Shown here in pieces: positions 62,938 through 64,000 of a DNA stretch of 64,000 bases. The stretch is taken from assembly GCF_003205195.1 (NCBI RefSeq), contig NZ_QJRY01000008.1:262963-326962 (forward strand), given 5' to 3'. Each line of letters starts with the position of its first letter. Within the stretch, counting starts at the first letter, position 1. Under the pieces are notes generated by a model that was not told the DNA's origin, made no database searches, and worked only from the letters and a program-made list of their open reading frames with translations. The position numbers and the translations under genes were made by a program. The stretch comes from Peteryoungia wuzhouensis. Lineage in GTDB: Bacteria; Pseudomonadota; Alphaproteobacteria; Rhizobiales; Rhizobiaceae.

Positions 62938-63965
62938 TTACGCGCTTAGAACGACTGCGATCTGCTGATAAAGCTCAAGCTCGGCTTCGTGCCACAACTC
63001 GACAGCCACAGAGAATGTCTGCTCCTCTACCATGTTGGCAGCCCATTTTCCCTCACACCGGACAACCAGATAGTAGCTGTCGCCGTGGTGGGAGATGTCG
63101 CGCTTACGGACGAACGTTCCGACTTGAAGGCTTCCAGCCTCCTGCATGCTGGCCAAAGGGGTCATTTTGCAAATCGCGGAACCGTTCTCGAAAACTGCAG
63201 CGCCCCCATTTTCTTCTTTTTCTTCGGTCTCCCATTTTCGGAACCGGGCAAAAACCTCTTCGGCCGACTTCCCCCGCACCAAGTGATAACCCATTTTGAC
63301 GCCCAAATATTCCTTCCGGCTGTTCCGCACCGGCGGGTCAAAGGCTAGCGAAACCTTGATATGCCGAACACCCTTGACCGTTTGGAAATCGGTTGGAATA
63401 GGCACCTCGTAGACGGCAAACCGATCGATCGGGAGGCTATCCTCTATAGCCATAACCACGCGATTGTCTTCCGAAGCTTCGGCAAGACTGACATCTGCCA
63501 CGCCGTATCCCGCGTATCTGAAATGCTCGCGACCGCCGTCAGAGGTAACCCGTTCTTTCAAATCTGCTGGGTGATCCGCACTCAACGCCATCAGGGCCCT
63601 GACGAAATTTGCGCTCGCTTTAGGAAACTCCTCCAAGAGCGCAGCTGCCTTATAGGCAGCAACGGGAGCCGCAAAAGAGGTTCCATGGCGATAAACCATC
63701 AGACTTTGCAGATAGTTGGGGTTGAGTGTTAGAACGCCGCAGCTGTCGCGATCAGCCGACAGCCGAGATGAAATTCCCCGCCACACGGCAGTACCACCAT
63801 ACTCGACTAAGTCAGGTTTGATACTCTTGCCAAAGCCAGGTCCGCATCGGCTGAAGGGCGATGGATGATGTGTGGCTGTCAAAGCCACGATGTCTGCGTC
63901 ACCCTCTTCTCCCGGCATGAGGCCATTGGAATGAGCTAGAGCACGTCCACTTTACTCGGGGTCAT
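62938..63965 (-). pseudogene. Truncated subtilisin-like (S8) protease gene
   Basis: An intact frame from 63918 to 62938 encodes only the C-terminal part of an S8 peptidase: DADIVALTATHHPSPFSRCGPGF and HGTSFAAP with the catalytic Ser81 of the fragment. The catalytic Asp and His, which lie far upstream in S8 enzymes, are missing. A plausible original start, ATG 63965, reads MTPSKVDVL and hits TAG at 63936-63938; the protease frame then resumes out of phase. This looks like an internal deletion that joined the first codons to the middle of the gene. The protein cannot be an active protease. The long C-terminal region (about 130-326) resembles the accessory domain of ATPase-linked S8 peptidases. 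Confidence 0.72.
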
Positions 63966-64000
63966 ATCCGCAGGATTTGAAGTAGTTGGCGCATTCCTTC
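63952..64000 (-). CDS. 3' end of an upstream gene, possibly the partner ATPase
   Basis: The last 15 codons of a gene on the minus strand read KECANYFKSCGYDPE and stop at TAA 63952-63954. The protease start (63965) overlaps it by 14 bases, the usual arrangement of an AAA-type ATPase followed by an S8 protease (for example IetAS anti-phage pairs). Only the tail is in the window, so the ATPase identity is inference. Confidence 0.45.
   Translation of the reverse strand, partial: KECANYFKSCGYDPE

Noticed and set aside
63918..63918. ATG 63918 as a true start of a short intact protease
   Set aside because: No ribosome site lies upstream, and the frame enters in the middle of the catalytic domain without Asp and His.

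Overview
The window reads as a chromosomal segment of a GC-rich alphaproteobacterium, most likely a member of the Rhizobiaceae (Rhizobium/Agrobacterium/Ciceribacter group). The evidence is gene content and order: dnaB-alr-radA-cvpA-purF, nadA-nadB-nadC with a NadQ-type regulator, recO-era-rnc-lepB-acpS-rsh-rpoZ, DUF3563 and TIGR02301 proteins, and typical rhizobial palindromic intergenic repeats. No rRNA, tRNA, CRISPR array, insertion sequence or integrase was seen. Almost the whole window is dense housekeeping sequence with small accessory insertions.

Layout. 0-1 kb: start of an MFS exporter coupled to a MarR repressor with a palindromic operator. 1.2-10.3 kb: the conserved dnaB-alr-radA-cvpA-purF block, interrupted by an azlCD exporter with an AraC regulator (between dnaB and alr) and a parDE toxin-antitoxin pair (between alr and radA). 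10.3-14.2 kb: an SDR oxidoreductase, a two-gene accessory cassette (DUF2188 protein plus a protein with TIR/deoxyribosyltransferase-like motifs), an EamA transporter and a membrane diguanylate cyclase. 14.5-18.5 kb: cysS followed by a tightly packed cluster of three GFA-domain proteins, a 39-residue membrane peptide and a proline iminopeptidase. 18.6-24.3 kb: citramalate synthase, a divergent MFS/LysR pair, RarD and a LOG-family phosphoribohydrolase. 24.5-32 kb: a duplicated-architecture LysM protein, an Atm1-type ABC exporter, a PAS-GGDEF protein and psd-pssA for phosphatidylethanolamine synthesis.

32-39 kb: an SRAP protein, Nudix and TIGR02301 genes, two small rhizobial proteins and an overlapping operon ygfZ-HD-phosphatase-nadQ, then MscS and an EF-hand protein. 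39.8-43.5 kb: nadA-nadB-nadC on the minus strand with a perfect palindrome just upstream of nadA; NadQ from the neighbouring operon is the obvious candidate to bind it. 43.7-50.5 kb: a giant DUF2339 membrane protein with an internal 266-codon tandem duplication, an HD phosphohydrolase, a MOSC protein, a repeat cluster and an MFS transporter. 50.6-51.2 kb: a promoter, two mutually exclusive RNA hairpins and a 31-residue ORF with a near-perfect ribosome binding site, upstream of an 84-residue protein whose end overlaps recO.

51-62.8 kb: recO, a TetR/AbrB-type transporter pair, era-rnc-lepB-acpS-DUF2062, a small DUF3563 gene, rsh, rpoZ, an NYN-domain protein, a nested inverted-repeat mosaic, a DUF3830 protein and smpB. 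Beyond smpB an accessory locus begins: the last codons of an upstream gene and a subtilisin-like protease gene that has lost its N-terminal half and its reading frame, which looks like a decayed ATPase-protease (possibly IetAS-type) defence operon.
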